NCBI RefSeq assembly: GCF_030817275.1 | Contig: NZ_JAUSZD010000002.1 | Coordinates: 3,038,001 to 3,102,000, forward strand | Source: Paenibacillus sp. V4I7 | GTDB lineage: Bacteria; Bacillota; Bacilli; Paenibacillales; NBRC-103111 | Direction of reading: 5' to 3' | Length of the DNA stretch: 64,000 nucleotides | In this document: positions 17,090-25,049 of the stretch, in pieces | Layout of the letters: the number at the start of each line of letters is the position of its first letter | Position numbering within the stretch: position 1 is the first letter of the stretch | The notes under the pieces: model-generated | Told to the model about the DNA's origin: nothing | Seen by the model: the letters and a program-made list of their open reading frames with translations, nothing else | Database searches by the model: none | Translations under genes and position numbers: made by a program

Positions 17090-18070
17090 ATGGCAGCAGT
17101 AATTGAAGTCAAGGATGTAGTGAAGGAATACGTAGTCGCAAAAAAAGAAAGCGGATTACGGGGCTCGATCAAAGGGCTTCTTTTTCCGGACAAAAAAACG
17201 GTCCGGGCTGTAGATGGAATCAGTTTTTCACTTGAGCGCGGCGAGATTCTCGGTTATATCGGACCCAACGGCGCTGGCAAAAGTACAACGATCAAAATGT
17301 TGACCGGCATACTGCACCCGACTTCCGGTTCGATCCGGGTATGCGGCGTATCACCGCAAGAGGACCGCAAAGGGGTTGTCAAGCAGCTTGGTGTCGTATT
17401 TGGGCAGCGGACACAGCTGTATTGGGACTTGCGGCTCGGGGAATCATTTGAACTTCTGAGGCGAATCTATCAATTGGACAAATCAGCATACGAGGAAAAT
17501 TTGAAGGAGCTTACCGAAGTACTGAAGCTTAGCGAGTTCATCGACACGCCGGTTCGGCAGCTTTCGCTAGGTCAGCGGATGAGGGGGGATCTGGCGGCAG
17601 CGATGCTGCATGCACCTTCGATATTGTTTCTCGATGAACCGACGATAGGCCTTGATGCCGAAGCCAAACATGCCATTCGTAAGTTTATCAAAGAGATGAA
17701 TCGTCTGCGCGGGATTACCGTTATCTTGACTACACATGATCTCGACGACGTGGAGCAGCTTTGCAGCCGGCTGGTCATCGTCAATCACGGCAAGGTGGTC
17801 GAGGATGGCCCTATCGATGAGTTGATCGGCAAGCTGACACCGCGTCGGCTGCTCGTCATCGAGATGCAGGAGCCTAGGGAAGACATTGCCCATCCGTCTG
17901 CGGACATTATTCATCAAGAAGGGCTGAAGGTGTGGTATCAGTTTGAAAAAAACCGCATCTCTGCCGCTGAGTTGATCGCAGACCTTTCGCGCAAACTACC
18001 GATTCAGGACTTGAGCGTCAAGGAGCCAAACATTGAAGATGCTATTCGGGAAGTCTATAAGACTACATAG
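17090..18070 (+). CDS. ABC exporter ATP-binding subunit
   Basis: A 326-residue ATPase driving the two permeases upstream. Walker A GPNGAGKST (about 64-72), Q-loop VFGQRTQLYWDLRL, signature LSLGQRMRGDLAAA (about 162-175), Walker B ILFLDEPTIGLD and H-loop TTHDLDD are all present. The C-terminal 80 residues form the extra domain common in drug and NatA-type ATPases. GGGATGAGGG precedes the ATG. No regulator gene is linked. Confidence 0.93.
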   Translation: MAAVIEVKDVVKEYVVAKKESGLRGSIKGLLFPDKKTVRAVDGISFSLERGEILGYIGPNGAGKSTTIKMLTGILHPTSGSIRVCGVSPQEDRKGVVKQLGVVFGQRTQLYWDLRLGESFELLRRIYQLDKSAYEENLKELTEVLKLSEFIDTPVRQLSLGQRMRGDLAAAMLHAPSILFLDEPTIGLDAEAKHAIRKFIKEMNRLRGITVILTTHDLDDVEQLCSRLVIVNHGKVVEDGPIDELIGKLTPRRLLVIEMQEPREDIAHPSADIIHQEGLKVWYQFEKNRISAAELIADLSRKLPIQDLSVKEPNIEDAIREVYKTT

Positions 18071-18162
18071 TCTATCGATGAGAGGCGTACGTTTTGAAGG
18101 TACGAAAAGCACATAGGTGTGATAAAGTGAACTTGTGTTAATTCATTTATATAAACAAGGTT

Positions 18163-18251
18163 GGACTAACGGAAAGGATAGCTGAATAAACATCAAGAAG
18201 TGGCTGCCGGTATGATCGGCAGCCTTTCATTCACCTATCGGGAGTTTAGCG
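18163..18251. repeat. Cassette site 12 (complete)
   Basis: Left core GACTAACGGAAAGGATAGCT at 18164-18183, hairpin GGCTGCCGGT/ATCGGCAGCC at 18202-18224, right core CACCTATCGGGAGTTTAGCG at 18232-18251. It ends the ABC exporter cassette. Confidence 0.82.
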
Positions 18252-18306
18252 ACAGATAGACATATCCAATATATTGTGCTTATCCAGTTGAATGGAGGGT
18301 CTAGCC

Positions 18307-18843
18307 ATGGGCATTAGGAATTATCTGATTGAAGGCGTTTCCGGCACCGGCAAAACTTCGGTCTGCAAAGAATTGCAGCGGCGCGGCTACTATGCCATTA
18401 ATGGTGACCGTGAATTGGCTTATCAAGGCGATCCGGAAACTGGTACACGGACGGATGGCGTCACGCACGAGCACCACATTTGGCATGTAGATAAAGTAAA
18501 AGCTTTGGTCGCCAACCAGGATGAGGCGGTAACACTTTTCTGCGGTGGTTCTAGGAACTTTTCGAAATTCATAGATCTATTTGACGGCGTGTTTGTCCTC
18601 GAGGTCGACATTGACACATTGAATCGGCGGCTTGACGAGCGACCGGAAAATGAGTGGGGCGGAAAGAAAACGGAACGGGAACTCATTGCGCGATTGCACC
18701 AAACGAAAGAAGACATACCGAAAAACGGAATTATAATCGACGCCACCGCACCGATCGAGCACGTCGTTGACGAGATCGTCCGTCAATGCGAAGAAAATAA
18801 ACGCCAACGACACAAAAACAAAAACGCAGGGAATATTTTATAA
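18307..18843 (+). CDS. P-loop kinase-like protein
   Basis: About 178 residues. Walker A is GVSGTGKTS at residues 10-18; INGDRELAY, FLDGVFVLEVDIDTLNRRLDERPENEW and the basic lid region form an adenylate/shikimate kinase-like fold common in small nucleoside or antibiotic kinases of soil bacteria. The ATG at 18307 follows GGAGGG at 7 bp; the in-frame start at 18292 has no binding site. It is GC-rich in its coding part with a lysine-rich tail (KRQRHKNKNAG). Substrate unknown. Confidence 0.8.
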   Translation: MGIRNYLIEGVSGTGKTSVCKELQRRGYYAINGDRELAYQGDPETGTRTDGVTHEHHIWHVDKVKALVANQDEAVTLFCGGSRNFSKFIDLFDGVFVLEVDIDTLNRRLDERPENEWGGKKTERELIARLHQTKEDIPKNGIIIDATAPIEHVVDEIVRQCEENKRQRHKNKNAGNIL

Positions 18844-18897
18844 CTTATTTTTTCAACCCATTAAAATAGGGATATATAATGTATGACACTAAATAGA

Positions 18898-19042
18898 TGT
18901 CGGGTGACAAGAACATTATCTCATTAATTACCGCGTAAATCGCGGTTTTTTTATTTTATGGGATCAAGTTCTTGTCAAAACCCAATGACAAGAACTTGAT
19001 CCCATTCCCGATTTTGACAAGAACATGATCTCATTCCCGACA
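18898..19042. repeat. 145 bp element with TGTCGG/CCGACA ends, copy 2
   Basis: Same length and organisation as at 8835: TGTCGGGTGACAAGAAC at the left, a CCGCG-TAAAT-CGCGG hairpin followed by seven T, an inverted GATCAAGTTCTTGTCA, then direct TGACAAGAACTTGATC and TGACAAGAACATGATC, ending CCCGACA. It takes the place of the left core and hairpin in the site that ends at 19087. No obvious target duplication. Confidence 0.7.
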
Positions 19043-19069
19043 GAGCCATTGTAAGAGCATTATTGTTAC

Positions 19070-19087
19070 GCTAACTGGCAGCTTGGA
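19070..19087. repeat. Right core after 145 bp element copy 2
   Basis: GCTAACTGGCAGCTTGGA, a right core without the usual left half. The following 215 bp up to the carbonic anhydrase gene hold no other gene. Confidence 0.6.
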
Positions 19088-19302
19088 CAGGGCTTCAAAA
19101 CCATACATTACCAATCATTACGACAGTATCATCAGTTGCGTACTGGTAGCGCTTCTGATGGTTCTTTTGCTTTGCATGGATGTTGCAAGACTAGATTCAT
19201 TTATCGAAACCATCTAATAAGAATAAGGTTTGGCATGTTGAGGGTACTTCGTAGGTTATGATAAGATTATTAGATATCAAGAGAGAAATTGAGGTGAGAA
19301 GC

Positions 19303-19875
19303 TTGGACCGACTTTATGATATGTTACACTTTAACTCGGAGTTTGTAGAGAAGAAGGAATTTGAAAAATATAAAGCATCTAGATTCAAAGATAGAAAGAT
19401 GGTTGTTGTAACTTGTATGGACTCAAGGCTTACCGACCTTCTTCCCCGAGCGTTAAATATTAAGGATGGAAATTCCAAAATCATTAAAGATGCTGGAGCG
19501 ATTGTTTTGCATCCATTTGGCAGCGTTATGCGTAGCGTTATTGTTGCTGTATATGAATTAAATGCCGATGAAGTGTTTGTGGTCGGACATCATGATTGCG
19601 GGATGAGCTGTATTGACCCTAGCGAAACCATTAATAAAATGAAGGAGAACGGCATATCTTCCGATACTATCGACACCCTCGAAAGCTCCGGAATTAATTT
19701 GCAACAGTGGCTACACGGTTTCGATAGTGTTGAAGATTCCGTCAAAGGAAGCGTGCAAACGGTCAAGAACCATCCCCTCCTGCCAAAACACATTCCAGTT
19801 CATGGCCTTGTAATCGACCCGGAAACAGGAAAGTTGGATTTAATAGTTGACGGTTATAAACATAAGGAATCGTAG
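19303..19875 (+). CDS. Beta-class carbonic anhydrase
   Basis: A 190-residue zinc enzyme that interconverts CO2 and bicarbonate in the cytoplasm. The zinc ligands are visible: Cys and Asp in VVTCMDSRL, His and Cys in VVGHHDCGM. KDAGAIVLHPFGSVMRSV is the conserved active-site strand. GAGGTGAGAAGC precedes a TTG at 19303 that fits the family start; the ATG at 19258 would add 15 residues without a binding site. The protein lacks no catalytic residue. Confidence 0.92.
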   Translation: MDRLYDMLHFNSEFVEKKEFEKYKASRFKDRKMVVVTCMDSRLTDLLPRALNIKDGNSKIIKDAGAIVLHPFGSVMRSVIVAVYELNADEVFVVGHHDCGMSCIDPSETINKMKENGISSDTIDTLESSGINLQQWLHGFDSVEDSVKGSVQTVKNHPLLPKHIPVHGLVIDPETGKLDLIVDGYKHKES

Positions 19876-19933
19876 GGAAATCCGAATTGAATGAAGCCTT
19901 CCTAGATCACGAAACGCTATTCTGGGGAATACT

Positions 19934-20025
19934 GAGCTATCGAGAAACGTTAGTTACATACACTATCAAGATAAGGCTGCCGGCAAAATCGGCAGCCTTT
20001 GCTCAACTAACGGGCAGGATGCTTA
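19934..20025. repeat. Cassette site 13 (complete)
   Basis: Left core AGCTATCGAGAAACGTTAGT at 19935-19954, hairpin AAGGCTGCCGGC/GGCAGCCTT at 19973-19999, right core CAACTAACGGGCAGGATGCT at 20004-20023. Confidence 0.85.
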
Positions 20026-20128
20026 TACACTTTTCCACTATTTGGAGTATGTAATTACGCAACATATTGATTCGTTTTGAGTCTAATATCGATTGATAGG
20101 TATTTGGATGGAATGAGGTAAGATAAAA

Positions 20129-20692
20129 TTGACGTTTAAAAGAACGATATGGATATTCTTGTTGGTGTTGATGCTAACCGCTTGTAGGGGAGAAATTGAT
20201 ACAGAATCTTCTGTGTATCAGGAGAGTCCAATGGGAGCATTCCAAAGAGAGATTACGCCAATATTGGAAGCTGCTATAAACAAACAATTTCCGAATAATG
20301 AGAATGGAGATGCGCTTGCCGAGCAGGCAGTGATTTATTACGAAGATGAAGACGAAAATAACCCCAGAATTGTCTTCCTTGCTTATAATGAAGATACAAA
20401 AGAAATGATAGAAATTCGCAAAGAGCTAAAAGAAAAATTCGGTAAAAAAGTAGTTTTTAAGAAAGCAAAATATAAACCGAAATTTCTTCGTGATATGGCA
20501 ACAGAAATAAGTGTTTACTTATTCTCTATACGGAACAATAAGGATATAAACGGTGCCTATTGGAATGCAAAAGAGGAAGTAATCGTGATTGAAGGCAAAC
20601 TATCAAATAATCAAATGAATGCCTTGAACAATAGGTTTGATCCTAAGTTATTGAAGATCAAAAATAATGAGTTGCATCCTGCGGCATTTTAG
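20129..20692 (+). CDS. Lipoprotein of unknown function
   Basis: A 187-residue protein with a lipoprotein signal peptide: MTFKRTIWIFLLVLMLTAC, Cys19 being the lipidated residue. The mature part is charged, with acidic runs (YYEDEDENNP) and a lysine-rich segment (KEKFGKKVVFKKAKYKPK). TTG start with GAGGTAAG 9 bp upstream. It is a single-gene cassette; no family was recognised. The ~220 bp downstream up to the next site contains no convincing gene. Confidence 0.75.
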   Translation: MTFKRTIWIFLLVLMLTACRGEIDTESSVYQESPMGAFQREITPILEAAINKQFPNNENGDALAEQAVIYYEDEDENNPRIVFLAYNEDTKEMIEIRKELKEKFGKKVVFKKAKYKPKFLRDMATEISVYLFSIRNNKDINGAYWNAKEEVIVIEGKLSNNQMNALNNRFDPKLLKIKNNELHPAAF

Positions 20693-20911
20693 AAAAGCAG
20701 ATCACATCAATCGCTTCTCAGATTCAGCTATTGGAAAACGAGACATAAAGGATCATGGCTACATCGCAGTCGATAATCCCTTTTTACTAATCATTAACAA
20801 TGTATTTTGTTCTCGCTTGAATGTTAATTCATTAAGAAAAGTTTCAAATTGTACTTTGTGCTTAGATACATTACGGTTATCCTTACCATAGATGACAGGT
20901 GAGGTCATTAC

Positions 20912-21000
20912 GCTAACGGGACACGTTAGTTGCATGCGTTACAACGATGAGGCTGCCGGCAAGATTGGCAGCCTCATTACGTTAACGGGCAGAATAGTTA
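20912..21000. repeat. Cassette site 14 (complete)
   Basis: Left core GCTAACGGGACACGTTAGTT at 20912-20931, hairpin GAGGCTGCCGGC/TTGGCAGCCTC at 20949-20975, right core GTTAACGGGCAGAATAGTTA at 20981-21000. Confidence 0.88.
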
Positions 21001-21084
21001 TAACAAAAGTCTTCCCAAAATTAGGGATTACATTTGATATAATCATCTAAGCAGCTGGTTTAACGGCTGTCGTCTTCTCAATAG

Positions 21085-21213
21085 ATGAGTTTCTATGCCC
21101 CGCAGCATGATAACGAGTATATCCAGGATAATACGAGCTACCTCATCGACAAGAGAACTCGAAACAAAACTCTCGCCATGTGGAGTAAGCAAACGGAGAA
21201 AACGGAGGAATAA
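21085..21213 (+). CDS. Short open frame upstream of the phosphotransferase
   Basis: A 42-residue frame (MSFYAPQHDNEYIQDNTSYL and on to SKQTEKTEE) whose stop codon TAA overlaps the next ATG by one base (TAAATG). Amino acid composition looks coding, but no binding site is seen before the ATG at 21085, so it may be the end of a lost gene that was in an operon with the phosphotransferase. The TTTGATATAATC at 21031 could be a -10 region. Confidence 0.4.
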   Translation: MSFYAPQHDNEYIQDNTSYLIDKRTRNKTLAMWSKQTEKTEE

Positions 21214-22242
21214 ATGAATATTGAACTTGAAAAGCTGATTTACGCTTTAAACCAACGGTTCAAGACGGATATCATCTATGCCGACTGCCAAACTATGCCG
21301 TTACAGGGCGGAACTGTGGGAAATGTGTACCTGGTAACGGGGATCGCCGAAAGCGTGGATGGCAAAAAATTGCCGTACCGTATAGTGCTGAAAATCCAGA
21401 ATAAATGGGAGCGTTACGGCGATCCGGGCTCATGGCGTCGGGAATATGATCTCTATTCGTCTGACTTGGGAGCGACGTTCTCGCAAGCCCTCCGCTGGCC
21501 GACATGTTATCACGCCGAGCTCAATGCCGAAGAAAATGAATACCAGCTGTGGCTGGAATATATCGATGGCGTAACCGGTTTAGACTTGACCGGTGACATG
21601 TATGAAAAGGCCGCGCTGGAGTTAGGGCGCTTTCAAGGCAAGTTGTATGCGGAGCAGCCCGCCGTGCTGCAGAGCCTGACCAACCTGAGCCATGCGGATC
21701 TCATGAAGAATACGTACCTGCATTATCGGTCATGGCCGGTCGTCTACGATTATATACGCTCGGAGGACTGCGAATTCCCGCTGCACGTGCGGCAAATGCT
21801 CATCGACATCGATGAGCAAGCAGACGAGATATTCGCTCGTATCGAAAAATTGCCCCTCGTGCTATGCCACCGGGACTTTTGGGTAACCAACCTGATCTAT
21901 GCTGAAGGGAATATCGCGCTCATCGACTGGGATACCAGCGGATGGGGCTACCTGGGCGAGGATCTCGCAAGCCTGATCGCAGATGAACCGGATATCGATC
22001 ACATGGTCGAATACTACCAGCGATGCGTCCCCGCGTATTACAAAGGCTTTTCGGAGTATGCACATGTATCCCAAATCGCCGATCATTGTGTCTATGAGAT
22101 AATTCTTCTCGTATTCGGGTACAGGCTTGTAGAGGGATATCTCCACACACAGGCTGATGACGAGAAGACGAAGCATGTCCATACTCTCCAAAAAATCTAT
22201 GAAATGAAGACAAACCCTGGATGGTCACATCTGGTTACATAG
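21214..22242 (+). CDS. APH-family phosphotransferase
   Basis: A 342-residue protein of the aminoglycoside phosphotransferase/choline kinase fold. The ATP-binding lysine lies in RIVLKIQNKW; the catalytic loop is LCHRDFWVTNLIY and the metal-binding Asp is in ALIDWDTSGWGYLGEDLA. Some members inactivate antibiotics but many have unknown small-molecule substrates. GGAGGAATAA immediately precedes the ATG. Higher GC than the neighbouring cassettes. It ends four bases before the next site. Confidence 0.88.
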   Translation: MNIELEKLIYALNQRFKTDIIYADCQTMPLQGGTVGNVYLVTGIAESVDGKKLPYRIVLKIQNKWERYGDPGSWRREYDLYSSDLGATFSQALRWPTCYHAELNAEENEYQLWLEYIDGVTGLDLTGDMYEKAALELGRFQGKLYAEQPAVLQSLTNLSHADLMKNTYLHYRSWPVVYDYIRSEDCEFPLHVRQMLIDIDEQADEIFARIEKLPLVLCHRDFWVTNLIYAEGNIALIDWDTSGWGYLGEDLASLIADEPDIDHMVEYYQRCVPAYYKGFSEYAHVSQIADHCVYEIILLVFGYRLVEGYLHTQADDEKTKHVHTLQKIYEMKTNPGWSHLVT

Positions 22243-22245
22243 CCT

Positions 22246-22340
22246 GAATAACGGGACACGATAGCGCAAGAAATCAGGGAGCAGCTCGCCACGCGTCGCT
22301 GCTCCCTGGTTTCGTTAAAGTAACGGGCAGGATAGTTGAT
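22246..22340. repeat. Cassette site 15 (complete)
   Basis: Left core AATAACGGGACACGATAGCG at 22247-22266; hairpin CAGGGAGCAG/CTGCTCCCTG at 22275-22308, a different stem sequence from the GGCTGCC type; right core AGTAACGGGCAGGATAGTTG at 22319-22338. Confidence 0.85.
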
Positions 22341-22423
22341 CAATACTAACGAAATAATTAAGTAATAAAGAGTTAAGAGAAGTTTAGCTTTTAATCACGT
22401 AAAAGGAGGTTTACGGCGGTACG

Positions 22424-22492
22424 ATGATAATGATTGGCTTCGTTCAAAATCTAAACGATAAGAAGTGGCTCCGTGCAAAGTCTAAACTATGA
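22424..22492 (+). CDS. Very short open frame with a strong ribosome binding site
   Basis: AAAGGAGG lies 14 bp before an ATG that encodes 22 residues (MIMIGFVQNLNDKKWLRAKS-KL). The frame runs through the two direct repeats of the element at 22435. It may be the beginning of a gene interrupted by that element. Low confidence as a real product. Confidence 0.25.
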   Translation: MIMIGFVQNLNDKKWLRAKSKL

Positions 22493-22576
22493 ACAACGGC
22501 GGTTGTTTGTATGGAGCTGGAAATAAGTTGCCGCCATAGTGAAATGATTCTCTTTTGTTTATAGTATAGACTTTGC
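22435..22576. repeat. Short element with direct and inverted CAAAGTCTAAAC sites
   Basis: Two 22 bp direct repeats (TGGCTTCGTTCAAAATCTAAAC at 22435 in two parts, and its relative at 22466) and an inverted copy at 22557-22576 (GTTTATAGTATAGACTTTGC) flank a GGCGG/CCGCC stem. The layout, repeated sites around a central hairpin, is the same as in the elements at 8835, 18898 and 36911, with a different sequence. Confidence 0.45.
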
Positions 22577-22612
22577 CCCTTAAAACCAAAATTTTTAAGG
22601 AGCAGAGCTAAA

Positions 22613-22879
22613 ATGAAATATGCGAATGCAGTTACCGTCTTTCCAGAAAAATTACTAAAGGAAATACAGAAGTATATAAAAGGTGGAATAATATATATCC
22701 CCTCCCCCGAGGAAACGCATAAGAAGTGGGGGCAAAATTCAGGAAGTAGAAAATATTTGGATGATCGAAATGAAGAAATCCGCGAAGGATATTTAAACGG
22801 TTCTTCGATTGATGAATTATCAGATACATTCTGTCTTTCTTGCCATAGTATAAGAAAAATCATTTACTCTAAAAAATAA
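22613..22879 (+). CDS. CD3324-family helix-turn-helix protein
   Basis: An 88-residue protein of the CD3324 family, small DNA-binding proteins related to the Mor/phage-type helix-turn-helix fold. AVTVFPEKLLKEIQKYIKGG and YIPSPEETHKKWGQNSGSRK are hallmarks; the helix-turn-helix is EIREGYLNGSSIDELSDTFC through HSIRKIIYSKK. AAGGAG lies 9 bp before the ATG. It follows the short repeat element and is ended by a terminator at 22890. Probably a local transcription regulator; target unknown. Confidence 0.88.
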   Translation: MKYANAVTVFPEKLLKEIQKYIKGGIIYIPSPEETHKKWGQNSGSRKYLDDRNEEIREGYLNGSSIDELSDTFCLSCHSIRKIIYSKK

Positions 22880-22889
22880 TGGATACTAG

Positions 22890-22919
22890 AAGTCGCATCG
22901 GATCCGGTGCGACTTTTTG
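22890..22919 (+). terminator. Rho-independent terminator
   Basis: AGTCGCATC-GGATCC-GGTGCGACT followed by TTTTT, just after the CD3324-family gene. Confidence 0.85.
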
Positions 22920-23012
22920 TGTAAAATTTATTTTCTAGTTGATTATTAAACATTCAAAAAGTTCCGACCTTGCTATAATCTTATTAACAAATTATTGAAG
23001 GTGGGTACCTAA

Positions 23013-23804
23013 ATGGATAATGTAAAAGGAATATGGAATGAATGGTCTGAAACATGGTATCAAAGGTATAGAACAGATAAGGCGATAGCAAAAATAATAC
23101 AAACCCCTGAATCGGCATTTCATCGTACAACATATTCAATGATTAATAAGGCCTTGCCGAATTTGGATGGAAAGAAAGTATGTGTTCCTTCAAGTGGAGA
23201 TAACCATGCAGTCTTCGCTTTTCATTTAATGGGGGCAAGGGTTACATCGTGCGACATATCGGAAAGACAAATAGAAAACAGCTCGAAGTTGGCTCGAAAA
23301 AATGGATGGGACATTGAATTTATATGCGATGATACTATGCAACTAAGTAACATTAAAAGTGATGAATATGATTTTGTATATACATCGAATGGAGTCCATG
23401 TTTGGATTAATGATTTAAACTCCATGTACAACAATATAAGAAGAACTCTTAAAAGCAATGGTGCGTATATCATGTTTGATATTCACCCATTTAGTCGCCC
23501 TTTTGCTATAGAAAAAGAGAAAATAACTGTAGTAAAGCCATATGACTCAATTGGACCTTTTCTTATAGATGAGGTTCCAAGACTTCATTGGCGTATGCAG
23601 GATATAGCGAATGCTATTATTTCATCAGGTCTATGTGTTAAGCATATCGAAGAAATGTATGCAGAGGATGGCTCATTTTGGATCGATGAGTCAAAAGATG
23701 AAGGGAAATCGCTCTCAAAACAAGAACTAAATGACTTGTGTAACTGGAAAATAAATCCCATGGCAGCCCTTCCTCAATGGTTTTCGATACATGCAGTTAA
23801 GTAA
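23013..23804 (+). CDS. SAM-dependent methyltransferase (class I)
   Basis: A 263-residue Rossmann-fold methyltransferase. The SAM motifs are VCVPSSGDNHAVFAF (motif I, unusually with SSGD in place of GxGxG), VTSCDISERQIENS (motif II) and YDFVYTSNGVHVWI (motif IV). The C-terminal half has HPFSRPF and HWRMQDIANAI, common in Bacillota methyltransferases of unknown acceptor. AAGGTGGG is 8 bp upstream of the ATG. Single-gene cassette following a terminator. Confidence 0.87.
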   Translation: MDNVKGIWNEWSETWYQRYRTDKAIAKIIQTPESAFHRTTYSMINKALPNLDGKKVCVPSSGDNHAVFAFHLMGARVTSCDISERQIENSSKLARKNGWDIEFICDDTMQLSNIKSDEYDFVYTSNGVHVWINDLNSMYNNIRRTLKSNGAYIMFDIHPFSRPFAIEKEKITVVKPYDSIGPFLIDEVPRLHWRMQDIANAIISSGLCVKHIEEMYAEDGSFWIDESKDEGKSLSKQELNDLCNWKINPMAALPQWFSIHAVK

Positions 23805-23826
23805 ACCGGTTCAGGTAACCCATTAA

Positions 23827-23878
23827 CCTAACTGGGAACAATAGTTCAATATCAATAGGGCTGTCTCGTGCAGACCCT
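23827..23878. repeat. Cassette site 16 (left core and hairpin)
   Basis: Left core CCTAACTGGGAACAATAGTT at 23827-23846 and hairpin AGGGCTG-n7-CAGACCCT at 23857-23878, nearly the same hairpin as at 6447. The right core is absent; the shared 5' leader of the duplicated 94-residue gene begins at about 23893. Confidence 0.75.
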
Positions 23879-23925
23879 TGCACAGACTTTAAAACCAGGA
23901 TAATAATGTACGAGAGGATGATACA

Positions 23926-24210
23926 ATGTCGATGTCGAAGAGAAAGCATAATTGGGTTATATCTATCACGACATTGTTAGTGATTTATTTGTTTTTCTTT
24001 CCCACTCCAACGGCGGAATTAGCGGTTAGGAAGCATTTATTCTTCTCTCTCCATCCGATTAAGGTTTTCAGTGCTCAAGTTAAAGGGACGGGAAGTACTT
24101 CTTTTGGGGGAGCGAAATTGTACTATGTAGGTGATGTATCCCGATCGTTTATTTGGGTGAAGAAAAATATGTTAGGTTATCGTGTGATTGCGGATGGAAC
24201 TGGACCATGA
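23926..24210 (+). CDS. Small membrane-anchored protein, copy 2 of 2
   Basis: A 94-residue protein about 80% identical to that at 3074: MSMSKRKHNWVI, one membrane segment and the end MLGYRVIADGTGP. The leader (AACCAGGATAATAATG, GAGAGGATGATACA) is also shared, but the DNA outside differs: here it follows a site hairpin, there a NUDIX gene. After the stop, copy 2 has about 70 bp more before the next left core. This shows that the unit has been copied and placed twice in the array. Confidence 0.75.
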   Translation: MSMSKRKHNWVISITTLLVIYLFFFPTPTAELAVRKHLFFSLHPIKVFSAQVKGTGSTSFGGAKLYYVGDVSRSFIWVKKNMLGYRVIADGTGP

Positions 24211-24309
24211 TTTTTACGAACGCACTGCGGTCCAATGCCGACAGACAACAGTGGGGGAGGAAGTTTTGAGTTTTTGGGGTAATAGGGTTAATAAGGTTTA
24301 ATGCCTGTT

Positions 24310-24407
24310 GAACTAACGGAGAACGATAGTTCAGCGCAAACATAATGAGGCCGCCGCGGGATTGAACTGGCGGCCTTTTCCCACGCTAAACGGGCAGATT
24401 TGCTTAA
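24310..24407. repeat. Cassette site 17 (complete)
   Basis: Left core GAACTAACGGAGAACGATAG at 24310-24329 continuing TTCAG; hairpin GAGGCCGCC/GGCGGCCTT at 24347-24378; right core GCTAAACGGGCAGATTTGCT at 24384-24403. Confidence 0.88.
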
Positions 24408-24477
24408 TAAATAATTTCCGATTTATGGTAAAATAAATAGTGTAGTTTTCGCAAAAAACACTCAAGGTGCTTTCTTC

Positions 24478-24585
24478 GTGAGAGGCATAATGTGGAATGG
24501 CTCGTACTAAGTATCAATTATGGTTAGACCCCATGTACTCGGAGGAAGTTAGGACAACGAGCTGAATAGGGTCCTTCCTTTTTTG
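24478..24585 (+). promoter_or_regulatory. Possible leader-peptide attenuator
   Basis: GTGAGAGG is followed by ATG TGG AAT GGC TCG TAC TAA (24490-24510), a six-residue leader peptide, and then by alternative stems and a terminator-like hairpin (AAGTTAGGAC against GTCC-TTCC) ending in TTTTTT at about 24580. This is the arrangement of ribosome-mediated attenuators upstream of antibiotic-response genes in Bacillota. The gene downstream is only a broken lipoprotein, so the leader may have lost its original gene. Inference. Confidence 0.45.
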
Positions 24586-24653
24586 TGTAAATAAAATGAA
24601 CCTTCTAGTTTTGGCAAATAACGAGTGCTTCAAAATATTAGGAGGTGTAATAA

Positions 24654-25049
24654 ATGAAGAAAGTTCTTATGTGGTTGATACTTTGCATGAGTATTATTAC
24701 TAGTTGCTCTGAAAAAAATGAACCAAAAAGTATAGAGTTAAATGAGGTCTCTAAGACCAATTTAGCTAATTTCAAAATATCATTTACCCCAGTTTTTAAT
24801 GCATCAGTAAAAAAATGGACAAATGATTTAAGTATAATAAATATGAGTGAAATTACATTAGAGAATGTTGAAGTATATTTAGGATCATTCTATTCTAAGG
24901 CAAAAGTAATGGAGCCTAATGGAATGACAAGAGATAGTGGTCAATGGATACCTGATAACGATAAACAAGCAACACTTAAAATAAAGTGGTTCTAAAATGG
25001 TCAAATGAAAACTGGAGAAATTCTTTTTGAAATATGGCATATTAAGTAA
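24654..25049 (+). pseudogene. Lipoprotein with an in-frame stop near the end
   Basis: Signal peptide with lipobox (MKKVLMWLILCMSIITSC), then a mature domain of about 110 residues with ITLENVEVYLGSFYSKAKV and DNDKQATLKIKWF. A TAA at 24993 interrupts the frame, which otherwise continues NGQMKTGEILFEIWHIK to 25049. AGGAGG is 9 bp before the ATG. A single substitution (for instance TCA to TAA) explains the stop; the truncated form may still be made. No family recognised. Confidence 0.65.

Noticed and set aside
20667..20891. 74-residue frame following the lipoprotein at 20129
   Set aside because: It overlaps the lipoprotein end, lacks a binding site and has a composition unlike its neighbours; probably non-coding.
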